Shown piece after piece: positions 51,854 to 62,676 of a DNA stretch of 64,000 nt; position 1 is the stretch's first letter, and each line of letters begins with the position of its first letter. Origin of the DNA: Tetramitus jugosus. Lineage: Eukaryota > Heterolobosea > Eutetramitea > Acrasida > Vahlkampfiidae. The translations under genes and the position numbers were made by a program. The notes under the pieces are model-generated. The model saw nothing but the letters and a program-made list of their open reading frames with translations. It did no database searches and was not told the DNA's origin. The stretch lies in assembly GCA_937625935.1 (NCBI GenBank), contig OW569347.1, positions 310,001 to 374,000 on the forward strand. Direction: 5' to 3'.

Positions 51854-54445
51854 ATGATGAATAAGGAAAATATCCCACAACCAAAGACAAATGCGGTTGA
51901 GAAGAGAAGAGTTAGTTTTGCTTCGCAGCAACATACTTACTTGTATGATACGAGTCAACAAATACCCAAAAAGAGTTCTCCTCTGAAGCCAAAACCATCC
52001 AGCAGAACCCCTCCGAGAAACAAACATGTTGAACAAGGATCTCCAATGATGATATCTCCTAACAATGGCTCTGAGATTTATGATACTGATGAGAGCATAA
52101 ACACAACAACAACAGAAACTAATTCCCCCTTTGGTGACAGAGTCGACGGTGTGGACGATCTCATGGATATTTTGGCTGAAAGAACAAAAGATGACAAGAG
52201 ACTGAGCTCGATTTCCATGTACTCTGATGAGGACATGGAATTCACATCGACCACTGGGAAGATATACTCTTTCGAGGACGAACAAGAACATAATACCACC
52301 CAACAACTAGACCATAGAATGTCTCTTGCCACAAATTACGGAGACATTATGTATGCGGATCCAAACGTACGCGACAGACGGATGACTGAAAATCGAATGT
52401 CTTTGGCAACTATTCATGGTGGCATTTTGTTTGCAGATGATGAAATGGATGATCCAAATCGTACACGAAGGTTCACTGACAATAGAATGTCGATGGCTAC
52501 TCATCATGGTGATTTGTTGTACGTAGGTGAAGAAAACCAACAATTGGGAAATGCATTTGATAACCGAATGTCAATGGGAACAATGCACGGGAATATTTTG
52601 TTTGTTGCTCCTGAGGATCAGAACGACACTCAAGAAGAATACTTAAACCAAGAGCATAACAAAGTTTCTCAGGACCAAACTATGGATTTAAATATCAGGT
52701 TAAGAAATCTTCAATCGGATCATGTGTTATCTTCTGAACATAGTCAGACTGCTCTCTTTAATCTTGAAAGCAACGCCGCTACAAGAGATACGATTCATCG
52801 ATTCCATAATGCATCAATGGAACTCACGAATGTGACCGGGAAAATATTAAGTACTCATGAATCTGTTTTGGAAGAACAAACAAGAGAAATTTTGACAAAC
52901 ATCCAGAGACTATCGACCGTGGATCCCAACATGTCCATAATTAATCATTCTCTTCTGTCGATTGCCTCTCCTGCCGTTATTAATCCGAATAACCGCTCAA
53001 TCGTAGATGGCTCCTTTAGAATCTCTCCTCCAAAGGCTGGAGTTTTTGATGATGAAGAGGATTTTGAGCATACATATCAAGACTCCCTAATCTACGATGA
53101 TGATGAAGTCTTTGGCAATCCTGATGATGGAAGTATTGCAAACTATACATTAGACGATTTCATGCACCAATTTCAAATTCATCCCTTCCATGACAATGTT
53201 ACTAATCGTAGAATGACAATGATTCACCGAGACGAAGGAAAACGACCTGAAACAAAAGAAGAAATATTGCAACTTTTATGTATCACTTCAGTGGAAAAAG
53301 AATCTGTTGAGAAGATGAAGATGGATCTCATAGCTCAAATAGAAATATTGTCACAAAAGGTTAGACAACTCGAGAATAATTTTGAACAAAATAATCCACC
53401 CATTTGCACTCTGGCTCAACATATTCCAGAGCAGTCTTCGAGAAAGTTTAAACGTCAGCTATCTATCCTTCGTAGTGTTTGCAATACTAAGGCTGACCTA
53501 CGATTGATAGATTGGAAAATAGAAATGAAGAAGAGTTCATTCGACCGAACTCTAAACCATTTTAATAAGCTAACGAATGGTGATGTGAAAAAACTCAACA
53601 AGTATATGGACCACGTCAAGTCTCTGATAAATGAATTAGAAGCTACCCTACAGGAAGAAAAGATACAACAGAAGATTCAAGCCTCCAAAATTAGTAGCCA
53701 AATCTCATCACAAGACAATACATCATCAACCCGCTTAACCAGACCGGTTGAATCACCAAAACCAACTCAGGATAAGAGACAAACAGACTTGAATTATTAC
53801 AGTGTTCTTAGAAGCATTGGAGGCGATTGGGATCCATTAGTCGTTAAGAGTAATCAATTTGAATTGCGATATCGTTGTTCTCAGCAATTGGGATGTGACT
53901 TTACGCTTTCAATTAACCTGAGCTTGGATCAAGTAAGCGCCATTAACTTTGGTGTAGATAGTCGCGAGATGAAAACCAATGATAGACAATTGCAATTGAG
54001 AAACTCTCTTCTCCAACATTACTTCGAAGAAGCAAGAAGGACTTGTGACTCTCATGTGAATTGCAATATTAACACCATACCTAAACTTACCCAAACGATT
54101 GCCCTAAATCTCTCTCGTATCCAGAGCATATGGGAGGAAATTCAAGAGATTGCTCTCAGATTTAGTTCCACCATGTATATCACAACTTCCAACTCCTCTC
54201 AACTCTCAAGCGGTGGTGTGCCTGTCTCATTTGTCTTCAGCTCGCGGAAACATATGAAACGGTTTACCCTGACAATGGTTCTCTCCTCGCAGTATCCCTA
54301 TGAACCGAACCTCGTCTACTTCAACAACGACCTGGGACCAACAACGGAACAACAAGTCAAAAACGTCCTGGCCTATATTCCAGTCAATCGATTTGGCCGC
54401 CTTGTCCGAATAGCCTCCGACTTGAGTGCACTCCTTGTGTCGTGA
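51854..54445 (+). CDS. KNL1/Spc105 kinetochore scaffold
   Basis: The protein has 863 residues. KNL1 is the outer-kinetochore subunit that docks PP1 and, when MPS1 phosphorylates its MELT repeats, BUB3-BUB1. Evidence: an RVSF PP1-docking motif at residues 19-22 (EKRRVSFAS) near the N-terminus; two canonical MELT-type motifs, MEFTSTTGKI at 128 and MELTNVTGKI at 322; and between them four variant repeats (residues 156, 182, 212, 239) with the same M-x-[LMF]...G-x-[IL] spacing. An acidic disordered stretch, a coiled coil (about 475-640) and a C-terminal globular region of about 200 residues follow, in the position of the tandem RWD domains that bind MIS12. Length is short compared with animal KNL1 but close to Spc105. 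I see no SILK motif. The assignment rests on this combined architecture rather than on overall similarity. Confidence 0.8.
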   Translation: MMNKENIPQPKTNAVEKRRVSFASQQHTYLYDTSQQIPKKSSPLKPKPSSRTPPRNKHVEQGSPMMISPNNGSEIYDTDESINTTTTETNSPFGDRVDGVDDLMDILAERTKDDKRLSSISMYSDEDMEFTSTTGKIYSFEDEQEHNTTQQLDHRMSLATNYGDIMYADPNVRDRRMTENRMSLATIHGGILFADDEMDDPNRTRRFTDNRMSMATHHGDLLYVGEENQQLGNAFDNRMSMGTMHGNILFVAPEDQNDTQEEYLNQEHNKVSQDQTMDLNIRLRNLQSDHVLSSEHSQTALFNLESNAATRDTIHRFHNASMELTNVTGKILSTHESVLEEQTREILTNIQRLSTVDPNMSIINHSLLSIASPAVINPNNRSIVDGSFRISPPKAGVFDDEEDFEHTYQDSLIYDDDEVFGNPDDGSIANYTLDDFMHQFQIHPFHDNVTNRRMTMIHRDEGKRPETKEEILQLLCITSVEKESVEKMKMDLIAQIEILSQKVRQLENNFEQNNPPICTLAQHIPEQSSRKFKRQLSILRSVCNTKADLRLIDWKIEMKKSSFDRTLNHFNKLTNGDVKKLNKYMDHVKSLINELEATLQEEKIQQKIQASKISSQISSQDNTSSTRLTRPVESPKPTQDKRQTDLNYYSVLRSIGGDWDPLVVKSNQFELRYRCSQQLGCDFTLSINLSLDQVSAINFGVDSREMKTNDRQLQLRNSLLQHYFEEARRTCDSHVNCNINTIPKLTQTIALNLSRIQSIWEEIQEIALRFSSTMYITTSNSSQLSSGGVPVSFVFSSRKHMKRFTLTMVLSSQYPYEPNLVYFNNDLGPTTEQQVKNVLAYIPVNRFGRLVRIASDLSALLVS
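52235..52846 (+). repeat. MELT-like repeat array in KNL1
   Basis: Six repeats start at 52235, 52319, 52397, 52487, 52568 and 52817. The middle four are spaced 26, 30 and 27 codons and read RMSLATNYGDI, RMSLATIHGGI, RMSMATHHGDL and RMSMGTMHGNI. The outer two are standard MEFT and MELT. Confidence 0.8.
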
Positions 54446-54495
54446 GTGTTCTTCCACTCGACACCGGAAGAACAAAACCAATAAAAAACACAACA

Positions 54496-55122
54496 ATGCA
54501 AAGGATCAGTACGATACCAGCCGTGGCACTGAAGCTCTCCACACAACAAGCAAAAAATTATGCACGATTCTCGAGAGCAGCAACAATCGTACCATGTCTG
54601 CAGTTGAACAATAACAACCGTGTCTTTCTCAATAACGCATCATCAAGCACAAAGCTCTTTCACTCATGCACACCCACATTTCAACAAGTACAAGCAACAC
54701 CACCACCAATAAAGGCATCACAAGAGCAAAAGGAACAACAACAACAACAACAACAACAACAAGAATCTGATTCCAATCAGGACAACAATGAAAAATTATC
54801 AATCAAGGATCGAATCAAGAGATTTATTAGAAACTATGGTATCACTGGTCTTATTGTCTACTTTTCCATTTATTATTTGACATGGGCTGGATTCTACTTT
54901 GCTCTTGAACACAAGTGGATCAATCCTGGTGACGTGACTGAACTGGCAAAGAAGATTGGATTGGATCGATGGATCGACTTGGAAGGAGACACACAAAAGA
55001 AGGTGGCCAATGTGGGAGCTGCTTACCTGATCACCAAACTGACTGAGCCATTGCGCTTTGGCGCCACTGTAATGATTACGCCATTTGTCTTGAAATTGTT
55101 TAGAAAAATTGTGAGAAAGTAA
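54496..55122 (+). CDS. FAM210/DUF1279-domain mitochondrial protein
   Basis: The protein has 208 residues. The N-terminus is Arg/Ser/Thr-rich without acidic residues (MQRISTIPAVALKLSTQQAK), typical of a mitochondrial presequence, then a polyglutamine run and the DUF1279 domain (IKRFIRNYGITGLIVYFSIY, one transmembrane helix, and NVGAAYLITKLTEPLRFGAT). The basic C-terminus ends FRKIVRK. FAM210-type proteins sit in mitochondrial membranes; in animals they affect mitochondrial translation and muscle or bone physiology, and their molecular activity is unresolved. I start at ATG 54496, since upstream in-frame sequence overlaps the KNL1 stop and lacks an ATG. The gap to KNL1 is 50 bp. Confidence 0.8.
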   Translation: MQRISTIPAVALKLSTQQAKNYARFSRAATIVPCLQLNNNNRVFLNNASSSTKLFHSCTPTFQQVQATPPPIKASQEQKEQQQQQQQQQESDSNQDNNEKLSIKDRIKRFIRNYGITGLIVYFSIYYLTWAGFYFALEHKWINPGDVTELAKKIGLDRWIDLEGDTQKKVANVGAAYLITKLTEPLRFGATVMITPFVLKLFRKIVRK

Positions 55123-55337
55123 AATTTTGCATCAGTTTCATGTCTGATCAAGCACTGTCTCATTCTCGCATGTCTAGAAGATGACGCTAGCTAGCACTGT
55201 GAGCTATTCCGTTTGTGCTGCAATCATTGGGTATTCGAGCAATGGTTTCGTTCAAGTTTTTCAATTTCGCGTCACTCAAAATGAATCTCGCGGTAGATAC
55301 TTGACTCGCGTCAGTTACAAAATCGGGATGATTGTCT

Positions 55338-57338
55338 ATGGCAAAACGCCGAGGTCTGGACGTGTCGAAGGGAGCCAGTCTATCGCGGAACGAAGCTACA
55401 CCCATCGACCAACATTGTTGTGAACTCCCCATCATCATTTCCACACACAACAAGAAGAAACTAAACACCACTACTACACTCGCTCTCTCCCCCCATATGA
55501 TGGACCACAACAATAGCACGACATGTGAGGGAACTGAGCTCTCATCATCATCCCATGTCATCAACAACAACAACAACAACAACATGGATGATGATGATCA
55601 TGGAAAAGTACCAGCAACAGTGACGACACCCAAGACATTCACGAGTTCCTCCACTGCTGTTGCAACCCCTCTCATGATTCATCAAGATGTTGAATACAAC
55701 AATGACAATGACAATGACCAAAACAATAACAATCATGATAATGATAATGATGATGATGACAATGAGAATAATGAACAACAACCATTGGAGCTTCAAGAAG
55801 AGAGTAGCAACAACAACGACACCAGTAGTAAACCAACACCTCTATCCATGTCTCGACTCATGTGTGTTGTTGTGCTGTTCATCTCAGAGGGCTTTGCTTT
55901 CACTTTCATGTTTCCATTTGTTGGATTCATGATTATGGATTTTGGAATGGTGAGTGATGAGAGAGACGCGGGGTACTATGCTGGATTATTGGCCGGTTGT
56001 TACTCTGTTGCCCAATTCTTCTCCGGTTTCATCTTTGGCATCTTGTCCGATCGTGTCAGCAAGAAGATTGTAGTCATGATTAGTACGGCGGCCAGCACCT
56101 TTGCCATTCTCCTGTTTGGTACATCGAAAAACTTTTATTATGCAATTGCGTTTCGAGCATTGAATGGTGGACTGAATGGATCAGTGGCAACAGCCAAGGC
56201 CTACTTGACTGAAATTACAGATGGCTCGAATCAGGCACAAGCATTCAGTTTTATTGGATTGTCGTGGGGCATTGGTGCGATTGGAGGCCCTGCCATTGGT
56301 GGATTCTTGTCTCATCCAGTCGAAAAGTATCCTTCAGTGTTTGGGAATATGAAACTGTTTTCAAAGTTTCCCTATCTGCTGCCCTGCATGTTCACTTCGG
56401 CAGTCATGCTTTTTGCCTTTGTGTTCACATCCGTGTTCATGGCACCTCCAGCAGCCAACCCAGATGCCAACCAATCCGTTGAGAATAGTAGTGTCACTGG
56501 CAATGATGAAGAGGGAGGAGATGTCAAGTCATCAACCGAGATGGAAATGAATGATATGACTACAGATTTGAGTGCTATTGACACCAGTGGAGATCAGTTG
56601 GAAGAGTTCAAAGAGCCTGTTGGATCCTATGTGGATCAAAAGTCGCTCCTGAAGAGAATCATTGTGAGATCAAAGAACGAAATTGTTGAACTGTTTAGTC
56701 TTTATCGCAGTTTGGATGTCGTAGTCTGTTCGATCATGTATTTTACGTTTGCATTGGTGGATACGATGCAAGAGGAGTTGTTTCCATTGTGGGCAATGAT
56801 TGATCAGAAGAATGGAGGAATAGGTTTCAAAACGAATCAGTTGGGTATTGTTCAAATATGTACAGGTTTGGTACTCATATCAGAGCCGTTCTTGTATCCA
56901 AGACTATGCAAATATGTGAGCAAATTGAATTGCACGAGGCTGGGACTATGCGTTTATGCTTCACTTGTATTCACACCACTTTTGAATATCTTGGCCAAGA
57001 AATCAATGGTTTGGTTAGGTTTTGGTTTGGCCACATACTGTGTCTGGAGATCTTCCACTGAAATGCTCGGTTTCACTTCGATCTTTATTCTGATGAACAA
57101 CTCGTCTCCCAAGGGTGCCGCGGGAAGAGTGCAAAGTTTGAATCACTCTGCCGGTTCTATTGCCAGAGCACTCGCACCATTTCTTGCTGGTCCAACCTTG
57201 GCTTACTTTGCTCGTTTGGCGGAAACAAAATCGAAGTTGTTTATGCATGCTCCCTTCTTTTTGCTGACTATTGCTTCAGGAATATCTTTCAGTTTCTCGT
57301 TTTTGCTGAAACGAAACATCAACAACCCTAAGAACTAG
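55338..57338 (+). CDS. Major facilitator superfamily transporter with N/D-rich N-terminus
   Basis: The N-terminal ~170 residues are low complexity (Asn, Asp, Gln, Thr), then about 12 membrane helices. Motif A between helices 2 and 3 is present as GILSDRVSKK. SFIGLSWGIGAIGGPAIGG in helix 5 is the antiporter-like motif C region, and a long acidic loop (about 56450-56640) separates the two halves. The pattern is close to eukaryotic ZIFL/Zinc-induced-facilitator-like or TCR/Tet drug:proton antiporters, but the substrate cannot be read from the sequence. Start uncertain: ATG 55338 gives 666 residues. A pair of ATGs at 55497/55500 follows a pyrimidine-rich leader-like stretch and may be the real start. 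Confidence 0.85.
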   Translation: MAKRRGLDVSKGASLSRNEATPIDQHCCELPIIISTHNKKKLNTTTTLALSPHMMDHNNSTTCEGTELSSSSHVINNNNNNNMDDDDHGKVPATVTTPKTFTSSSTAVATPLMIHQDVEYNNDNDNDQNNNNHDNDNDDDDNENNEQQPLELQEESSNNNDTSSKPTPLSMSRLMCVVVLFISEGFAFTFMFPFVGFMIMDFGMVSDERDAGYYAGLLAGCYSVAQFFSGFIFGILSDRVSKKIVVMISTAASTFAILLFGTSKNFYYAIAFRALNGGLNGSVATAKAYLTEITDGSNQAQAFSFIGLSWGIGAIGGPAIGGFLSHPVEKYPSVFGNMKLFSKFPYLLPCMFTSAVMLFAFVFTSVFMAPPAANPDANQSVENSSVTGNDEEGGDVKSSTEMEMNDMTTDLSAIDTSGDQLEEFKEPVGSYVDQKSLLKRIIVRSKNEIVELFSLYRSLDVVVCSIMYFTFALVDTMQEELFPLWAMIDQKNGGIGFKTNQLGIVQICTGLVLISEPFLYPRLCKYVSKLNCTRLGLCVYASLVFTPLLNILAKKSMVWLGFGLATYCVWRSSTEMLGFTSIFILMNNSSPKGAAGRVQSLNHSAGSIARALAPFLAGPTLAYFARLAETKSKLFMHAPFFLLTIASGISFSFSFLLKRNINNPKN

Positions 57339-57398
57339 AATCCAATAATTTATTAGTTACCTTTATAAAATTATGACTGAGTCCTATCCAAGCATAAA

Positions 57399-59990
57399 TT
57401 ATAAAAAGGCTCTTAGCTTTGCAGGTCTGCGGATAGCATTTGTATGTCCATCATGAAAACTAAAATAGAGTGAACAGTTCGAAGTTTGCACGGTGGGTGA
57501 TGAAGTTGGACTCGTCGTGAAAGCAGACTTCATTTTTGGTGGTGTTCTGGGAGAAGGAGGAGCCATATCAGTGCTCGTTTTCGCCACAGGTTTTGTTTCT
57601 TGGGGTGCATTCTTCTTTGCAACTTTGCGAAGTTTCTCATTATGAATTTCTGCAGATACAATTCTCTTGATTGTGTAAGGTAAGTCCGAAGCTATATCTG
57701 TCTCTCTCGTGTTCATTTTCTTTTTATCCTGCTCTTCGTTTAGAGAACGGAAGTCAACAAGTCTATGAATTGGTGGATCCAACTCATATTTGAGTGACCC
57801 GTTTTCGTAATTAGATCTGAATGAGAGACCATAATCAACACATAGGGATATAATGTTTTCGACTGCTTGTCTCTCAGTGACATTCTTGATGTTGGCTGCC
57901 AAGCTTGTATTTGCATCAGAAGCGTACATCAAGTTGTTTGTATGAGCAGACTTGGTTTTGATGAGAATGTTGGGATAGAGCATGGATACAAGTTGTGGAA
58001 TGGTGTCAAGTTGCAGATCAGTGGATGATCGGACAGGATGATGGTTGTACATTGTGCAAGAAGTAGTGGCATATTGGTTATCTTTTGGACCTTTTGCTTC
58101 CATACTGAACATACTTCTGCAAATGTTTCTTCGTTGTTCTCTATCTCTCGAAACATCACCGTCCTTCTTTGGATAGTTATATTTGTGGAATCCTTGCTTG
58201 TACAAGGACATGCAATTCAGATGATACATTGCAATTGAGAAGAGTGCATAGCTAGAAAGAGCAAAGGCATTCGTTCTTCGCATCACTAGATTCATCTTGT
58301 CTGACCAACTTGTCCACTCCAAGGCTTTTACGGTTTCACGAAGATTGATCGAAGAGTTATACTTGACAGATGGATAATTCTCGAAGCAGCCCATTAACAG
58401 AGTGTCGTATCGATCAATTTCATCACTTAAAATTCGAGAGATATAAGTGAGCCGTTGTTCTGATTTCTCAGTTTCCACTGGATTGATATCTACCCTTTTA
58501 TCAAAGATCTTTGTCATGATATCAAAGTAGTCCTTCCTTGAATCCTTTTCAGCCAAGTTGATGTTTTCAAGTTTGTCTGAAGAGGCGAACTGAATCGTAT
58601 TCAGGCATGTTCTGATATCACCATCAGATTTGATTGCCAAATCGCGAATGTATCTCTTAGAGAACGATAACCCTTCTTGAGAGCAAATGTGAGATATTCT
58701 ATTCACTAATCGTTCAATATTATGCACATCTTGTGTTTCCTTTCGTTTGAATACGAACAATTTACTCCTCAGTCTCAGTTCTCGGAGTACAGGTGCATAG
58801 TGATCATTACAGATGCAAATAATTGGTCGGTTCAATCTCTTTTGGGTTTTCTTCTTGATGGGTTTCTTTAAAGTGCTTTTGGTGTTTCCCTTCTCTTCAT
58901 TTGGAGTTGTTTTTGATGACTTCTTCGGAGGATACACTAATTTTAAGAGGGCAGAGATGGCAGATCTTGTTTCACTGTTGAGCAATCCATCAATTTCATC
59001 AATAATTAATAAGATGGGTCTCTTGTCTCCAAACATGCTCTGTGTTTGAGTGTAGCTTGTAATCAACTCCATCAATCTGTTGCTTGATCGGTCATCTGAA
59101 GCATTGATTTCAACAGGTCTATAACCTGCTTGCTTTGCAACAATGTGAGCCAGCGTAGTCTTTCCTATACCTGGTGGACCTGAGATGAGCACTATTCTTT
59201 GTTCTGGTCCAATGAGTTGCTTGCTGTCCTTGTTGACTACAGCAAGAGGCTTGTTAGCAGCTTGTTTGTCGGGGAAAACGATTGGATCCCACTCCTTCAC
59301 CCATCTTAAAACCTCTCTGTTGAATTGTTCGTTCGTCAGCAAGTCTGTAAATGATTTTGGTGTATACTTGTCGACATAGAGCTTTGATTGACCACTATTA
59401 CTCTCCAAAATACTACGAGAAGACGACATGCTCAGAGTCTTGTTCTCCTTCTTGCCGCTCATTGTTAACAAATTTTTCTCTGCATTGTCCATCATTTGTT
59501 CAATCGATGTGCCCAACATTGATTCCTTGTCTCTCAATTCCATATCTAATTCGTGATGCGTCTGACTCACCATCCAATCTTCCTCATTGGGCAACAATGT
59601 GACAAAAACATGTTCGTTCGTCTCTGTGCTCGTCATGGAAATACAGTCAATTGAGCCAGATGGAACACGGTCACGATAAATGCCATGTTCGCTCTCAAAG
59701 TTCTTTAAGCGTTTGGGCTGAGGAGAAACTGAGATGTTGGAAGACTCATCCTTGATAGCTGCAGCATCAGTGACAACGGTTTGGCTTAAAACAGTTGCTG
59801 TTGCAGTTTCATTGTTCTTTGTGAAACGAGAGTGTGAATCCAGTTGTTCCATCGCTGCATATGCTTCGTCATCTTCAAACGAGTTATTGCTGTCATCAAA
59901 GTCGTCATCGAATAAATCTGATTCTCTCCTTCTCTTGTTATGGTTGCTAGCAGCTAAACCGTTGGTGAAGCCTCTGTGGTTTGTGGTCAT
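57399..59990 (-). CDS. CTF18: CTF18 clamp-loader large subunit
   Basis: CTF18 replaces RFC1 in an alternative RFC complex that loads PCNA and supports sister-chromatid cohesion. The protein has 863 residues. A disordered acidic/Ser-rich N-terminus (~200 residues) precedes the AAA+ core: LYVDKYTPKSFTDLL, Walker A GPPGIGKTT (about residue 270), INASDDRSS, Walker B IIDEIDG, RPIICICNDHYAPVLREL and sensor region IRTCLNTIQF. RPIICICND and the spacing to a helical C-terminal region are CTF18-like. The last residues, YFSFHDGHTNAIRRPAKL, match the CTF18 tail that binds CTF8-DCC1. RFC1 would carry an N-terminal BRCT domain and a different C-terminus; neither is present. It converges on the MFS gene with 60 bp between stops. 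Confidence 0.9.
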   Translation of the reverse strand: MTTNHRGFTNGLAASNHNKRRRESDLFDDDFDDSNNSFEDDEAYAAMEQLDSHSRFTKNNETATATVLSQTVVTDAAAIKDESSNISVSPQPKRLKNFESEHGIYRDRVPSGSIDCISMTSTETNEHVFVTLLPNEEDWMVSQTHHELDMELRDKESMLGTSIEQMMDNAEKNLLTMSGKKENKTLSMSSSRSILESNSGQSKLYVDKYTPKSFTDLLTNEQFNREVLRWVKEWDPIVFPDKQAANKPLAVVNKDSKQLIGPEQRIVLISGPPGIGKTTLAHIVAKQAGYRPVEINASDDRSSNRLMELITSYTQTQSMFGDKRPILLIIDEIDGLLNSETRSAISALLKLVYPPKKSSKTTPNEEKGNTKSTLKKPIKKKTQKRLNRPIICICNDHYAPVLRELRLRSKLFVFKRKETQDVHNIERLVNRISHICSQEGLSFSKRYIRDLAIKSDGDIRTCLNTIQFASSDKLENINLAEKDSRKDYFDIMTKIFDKRVDINPVETEKSEQRLTYISRILSDEIDRYDTLLMGCFENYPSVKYNSSINLRETVKALEWTSWSDKMNLVMRRTNAFALSSYALFSIAMYHLNCMSLYKQGFHKYNYPKKDGDVSRDREQRRNICRSMFSMEAKGPKDNQYATTSCTMYNHHPVRSSTDLQLDTIPQLVSMLYPNILIKTKSAHTNNLMYASDANTSLAANIKNVTERQAVENIISLCVDYGLSFRSNYENGSLKYELDPPIHRLVDFRSLNEEQDKKKMNTRETDIASDLPYTIKRIVSAEIHNEKLRKVAKKNAPQETKPVAKTSTDMAPPSPRTPPKMKSAFTTSPTSSPTVQTSNCSLYFSFHDGHTNAIRRPAKLRAFL

Positions 59991-60183
59991 TGTTCGTTTC
60001 TTCTCTCACCTTTGTTTCTGTCAAAAATTTTTTGGAGGGAAAAGGAGAAGTAACGGTCAATTCAAAAAAGCGCGCTCTATTTCAAATGCTAAAAAAAATA
60101 CCTTCCCACGGTTGAGTGTATTGGGTAGCCTACTAACCCGATTTTTTTTCTCCTTCCACAATCAAAAAAAGATAAAATTTGAA

Positions 60184-62666
60184 ATGTATAGATACAAGGT
60201 TTATGTGACGTATCGAGAGGAGGCTTATCCGAGAGTATATGATTTTTTGCGTTTGTTTCAAGAGGACTTTCAATTCATTCTCTTTCAAAAGATAACTCAC
60301 GAATACTTAAGACATTCGCCGGAACAAAGTTCAGTACCGCAAATGATCACTTCTTTTGTTTCCTTTCCACTGTCTCAACTGGTAAAAGCGAGATGCATGT
60401 GGTGGTTCGTCGACTCTGTCAACGGTTTCTCCAAACAAGTGGATGTGGATGGGATATGTTCCTTTTGTGCCAAATATCCTCGAGTTCCGGTGGTGATCAT
60501 TTACTTACCCACAATGAGAGATACCCGATCCCTTGATGGAAATCAAAACATCATTGAGAGCTCCACCATTCAACGAACAATAACGATGAACCTTTCACCG
60601 AACAATCATCATAGTGTCTCCTGTTCATCTGCTTCGTCTACCTACTCGACTCATGAATCATCAAAGCTTCAACTGGGAGAATCCTTAGCGAAATTGGATA
60701 TGGATCACGAGATCATGACAATTGCTCATTACTTGGAGAACAGTACGGGCAATAATGACCTCGCTGTTATCCATGGCAACTCTGACAGTAACATTTACAA
60801 CAGATTGAAATTTACGACCAAAGATTTGTGCTATTACTACACAATTGTCATCAAGTGGTTCGCCAGGGAGAAACATCCCCAATATCCAGCCATTTCCGAT
60901 TGTTCAGTGGAGTTGTATCATGATGCGTGCCACAGTCTCAACGGAAATAATCTCTTTCGAGATATCTATCAAAGCTGGAGCAATGCTAAGAGGCTAATAC
61001 TGATTATGGGTTGGAGTTTGGATCACCGGTTAAGATTGAATCGATTCGATGGGAATAGCGAAACCGTGGGAGAGCTCTTGTGTCGGAAGGCAAACGAAGG
61101 AGTTCTCGTCTGTATCTTTCTTTGGGAAGATATCAGAAATTTCATGGGAACGAACAACAATGATTCAAAGAGATACTTCAAAAAACATTGCCCACATAAG
61201 ATCCACGTCCGCCTCCGGAGGAGGCGAACTGCATTTAGTCAGTACAGCCACCATCAAAAACTGATCATAGTTGACGGATCTGACGGATTAGTGGCATATG
61301 TGGGAGGATTAGACATTACAATTGGAAGATTTGATACACCTGATCATTCACTATTCACAACACTCAATGATGTTCATGAAGATGATTTTTACAATAGTGT
61401 CTTCTCGCATAAAAAGAAGAAGGGAGTTCCTAGGGAACCGTGGCACGATTGTCACTCGCGAGTGAAAGGCGATGTCGTGTGGCACATGTTGCAGCATTTT
61501 GGTTTGCATTTCTTGAACAAGAATCGGGCATACAAGCTCAGGTCGGATCAGTTTCAATCACGAATCTATCAAATGATTGATGAATTGTATCCAGGAAATC
61601 TAGGACAAGTATCGAGAGTCACTGGAGAATGGATGACAGAATTCTACAGTTCGGTCACAAGTAGTCAAATATTTGGAAAGAGATTAGCTGTGGACGATGG
61701 AATACACCGAGCGTATGTCTCCGCTATCAACAATGCAGATAAATTCATCCTGATAGAAAATCAATACTTTATTGGTGGTTCATACTTATGGTTGCCTCCT
61801 GTTAAGAAGAGAACGAGACTACAAGGGGCTCCTAACTCCATACCTGTATTACTGAGTGATCGAATCATTCATAAAGCAAGGGAACGAGAACCTTTCAAAG
61901 TGTATATTCTGTTACCGCAGATGCCAGATGGAAAACCAGGAACTTTACAAGTCGATGGAGTTCTTTATTACCAATTCAAAACCATTCAAATGATGTATCA
62001 TCGAATATCGACAGCATTTAGAACTCTGGGTATCAATAGTCGAGTAGAGGATCACTTAATATTTGCTTGCTTGGGAAAGGTTGAATGGAACGAATATAGG
62101 CAACAGAATGAAAAGTAAGTTTGATTCATTTGAATTTCTTCTTTAATATTGTATGGTTAACAAAATTTCAACTCCTCAGTTTCTTTATCTACGTTCATTC
62201 GAAGTTAATGATTGTAGATGACGAATTTTTAATTGTCGGTAGTGCAAATCTTAACTCTAGATCTCTTTCTGGTAAACGAGACTCAGAGACATGCATCGGG
62301 TGCTCAGAAGCTTACATGAACACAGGAAGAATTCGAAGTTTCCGCCATTGTCTTTGGAGAGAACATTTTGGTAGTTCAAAGAATGAACCTCCATCAAGCG
62401 AGATTGAAGATGTTTCGGTTCTGTTTGACCTCGACTTGGATGCGAATGATGATCGTATATTCAAAAAGTTCAGAGAGTTTTGTCGAAGGAATTCCCAGCT
62501 CTTCAATTCAAACGTTCCAATGCTCAACAATGGGCGTAGTCACATCATGAGACTTGCGATGGAAGAGGGAGAAGACGGATCTTGTCTTCCAATGGATATC
62601 GAAGAATTCAAACTTCCTTTCGAAGGAAGAAGACCGAGGTTGCTGCCAACAACAGTGTTTACGTAA
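60184..62666 (+). CDS. Phospholipase D, two HKD motifs
   Basis: Two exons: 60184-62114 and 62180-62666 (intron 65 nt, GTAAGT...CAG, codon split AA|T), 805 residues. The enzyme cleaves phosphatidylcholine-type lipids to phosphatidic acid. The first HKD is HHQKLIIVD (near residue 355), the second is HSKLMIVDD (near 650), which the intron nearly abuts, followed by VGSANLNSRS. The flanking IENQYFIGG and IYVHSKLMIVDD are characteristic of eukaryotic PLDs. The N-terminal ~250 residues contain no recognisable C2 or PX/PH domain, only a short FCAKYPRVPVVIIYLP segment. Start ATG 60184 is chosen because the upstream open frame overlaps the CTF18 coding strand and is not conserved-looking. Confidence 0.9.
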
Positions 62667-62676
62667 ACAGTGTTTA

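Noticed and set aside
54442-54495. N-terminal extension of the FAM210-like protein
   Set aside because: It overlaps the KNL1 stop, begins at GTG, and would mask the mitochondrial presequence.
57399-59990. Assignment as replication factor C subunit 1
   Set aside because: There is no BRCT domain, and the AAA+ variant motifs and the C-terminal tail fit CTF18 instead.
59734-60183. Long N-terminal extension of phospholipase D
   Set aside because: It is antisense to the CTF18 start region and consists of frame left open by chance; the first plausible ATG is 60184.
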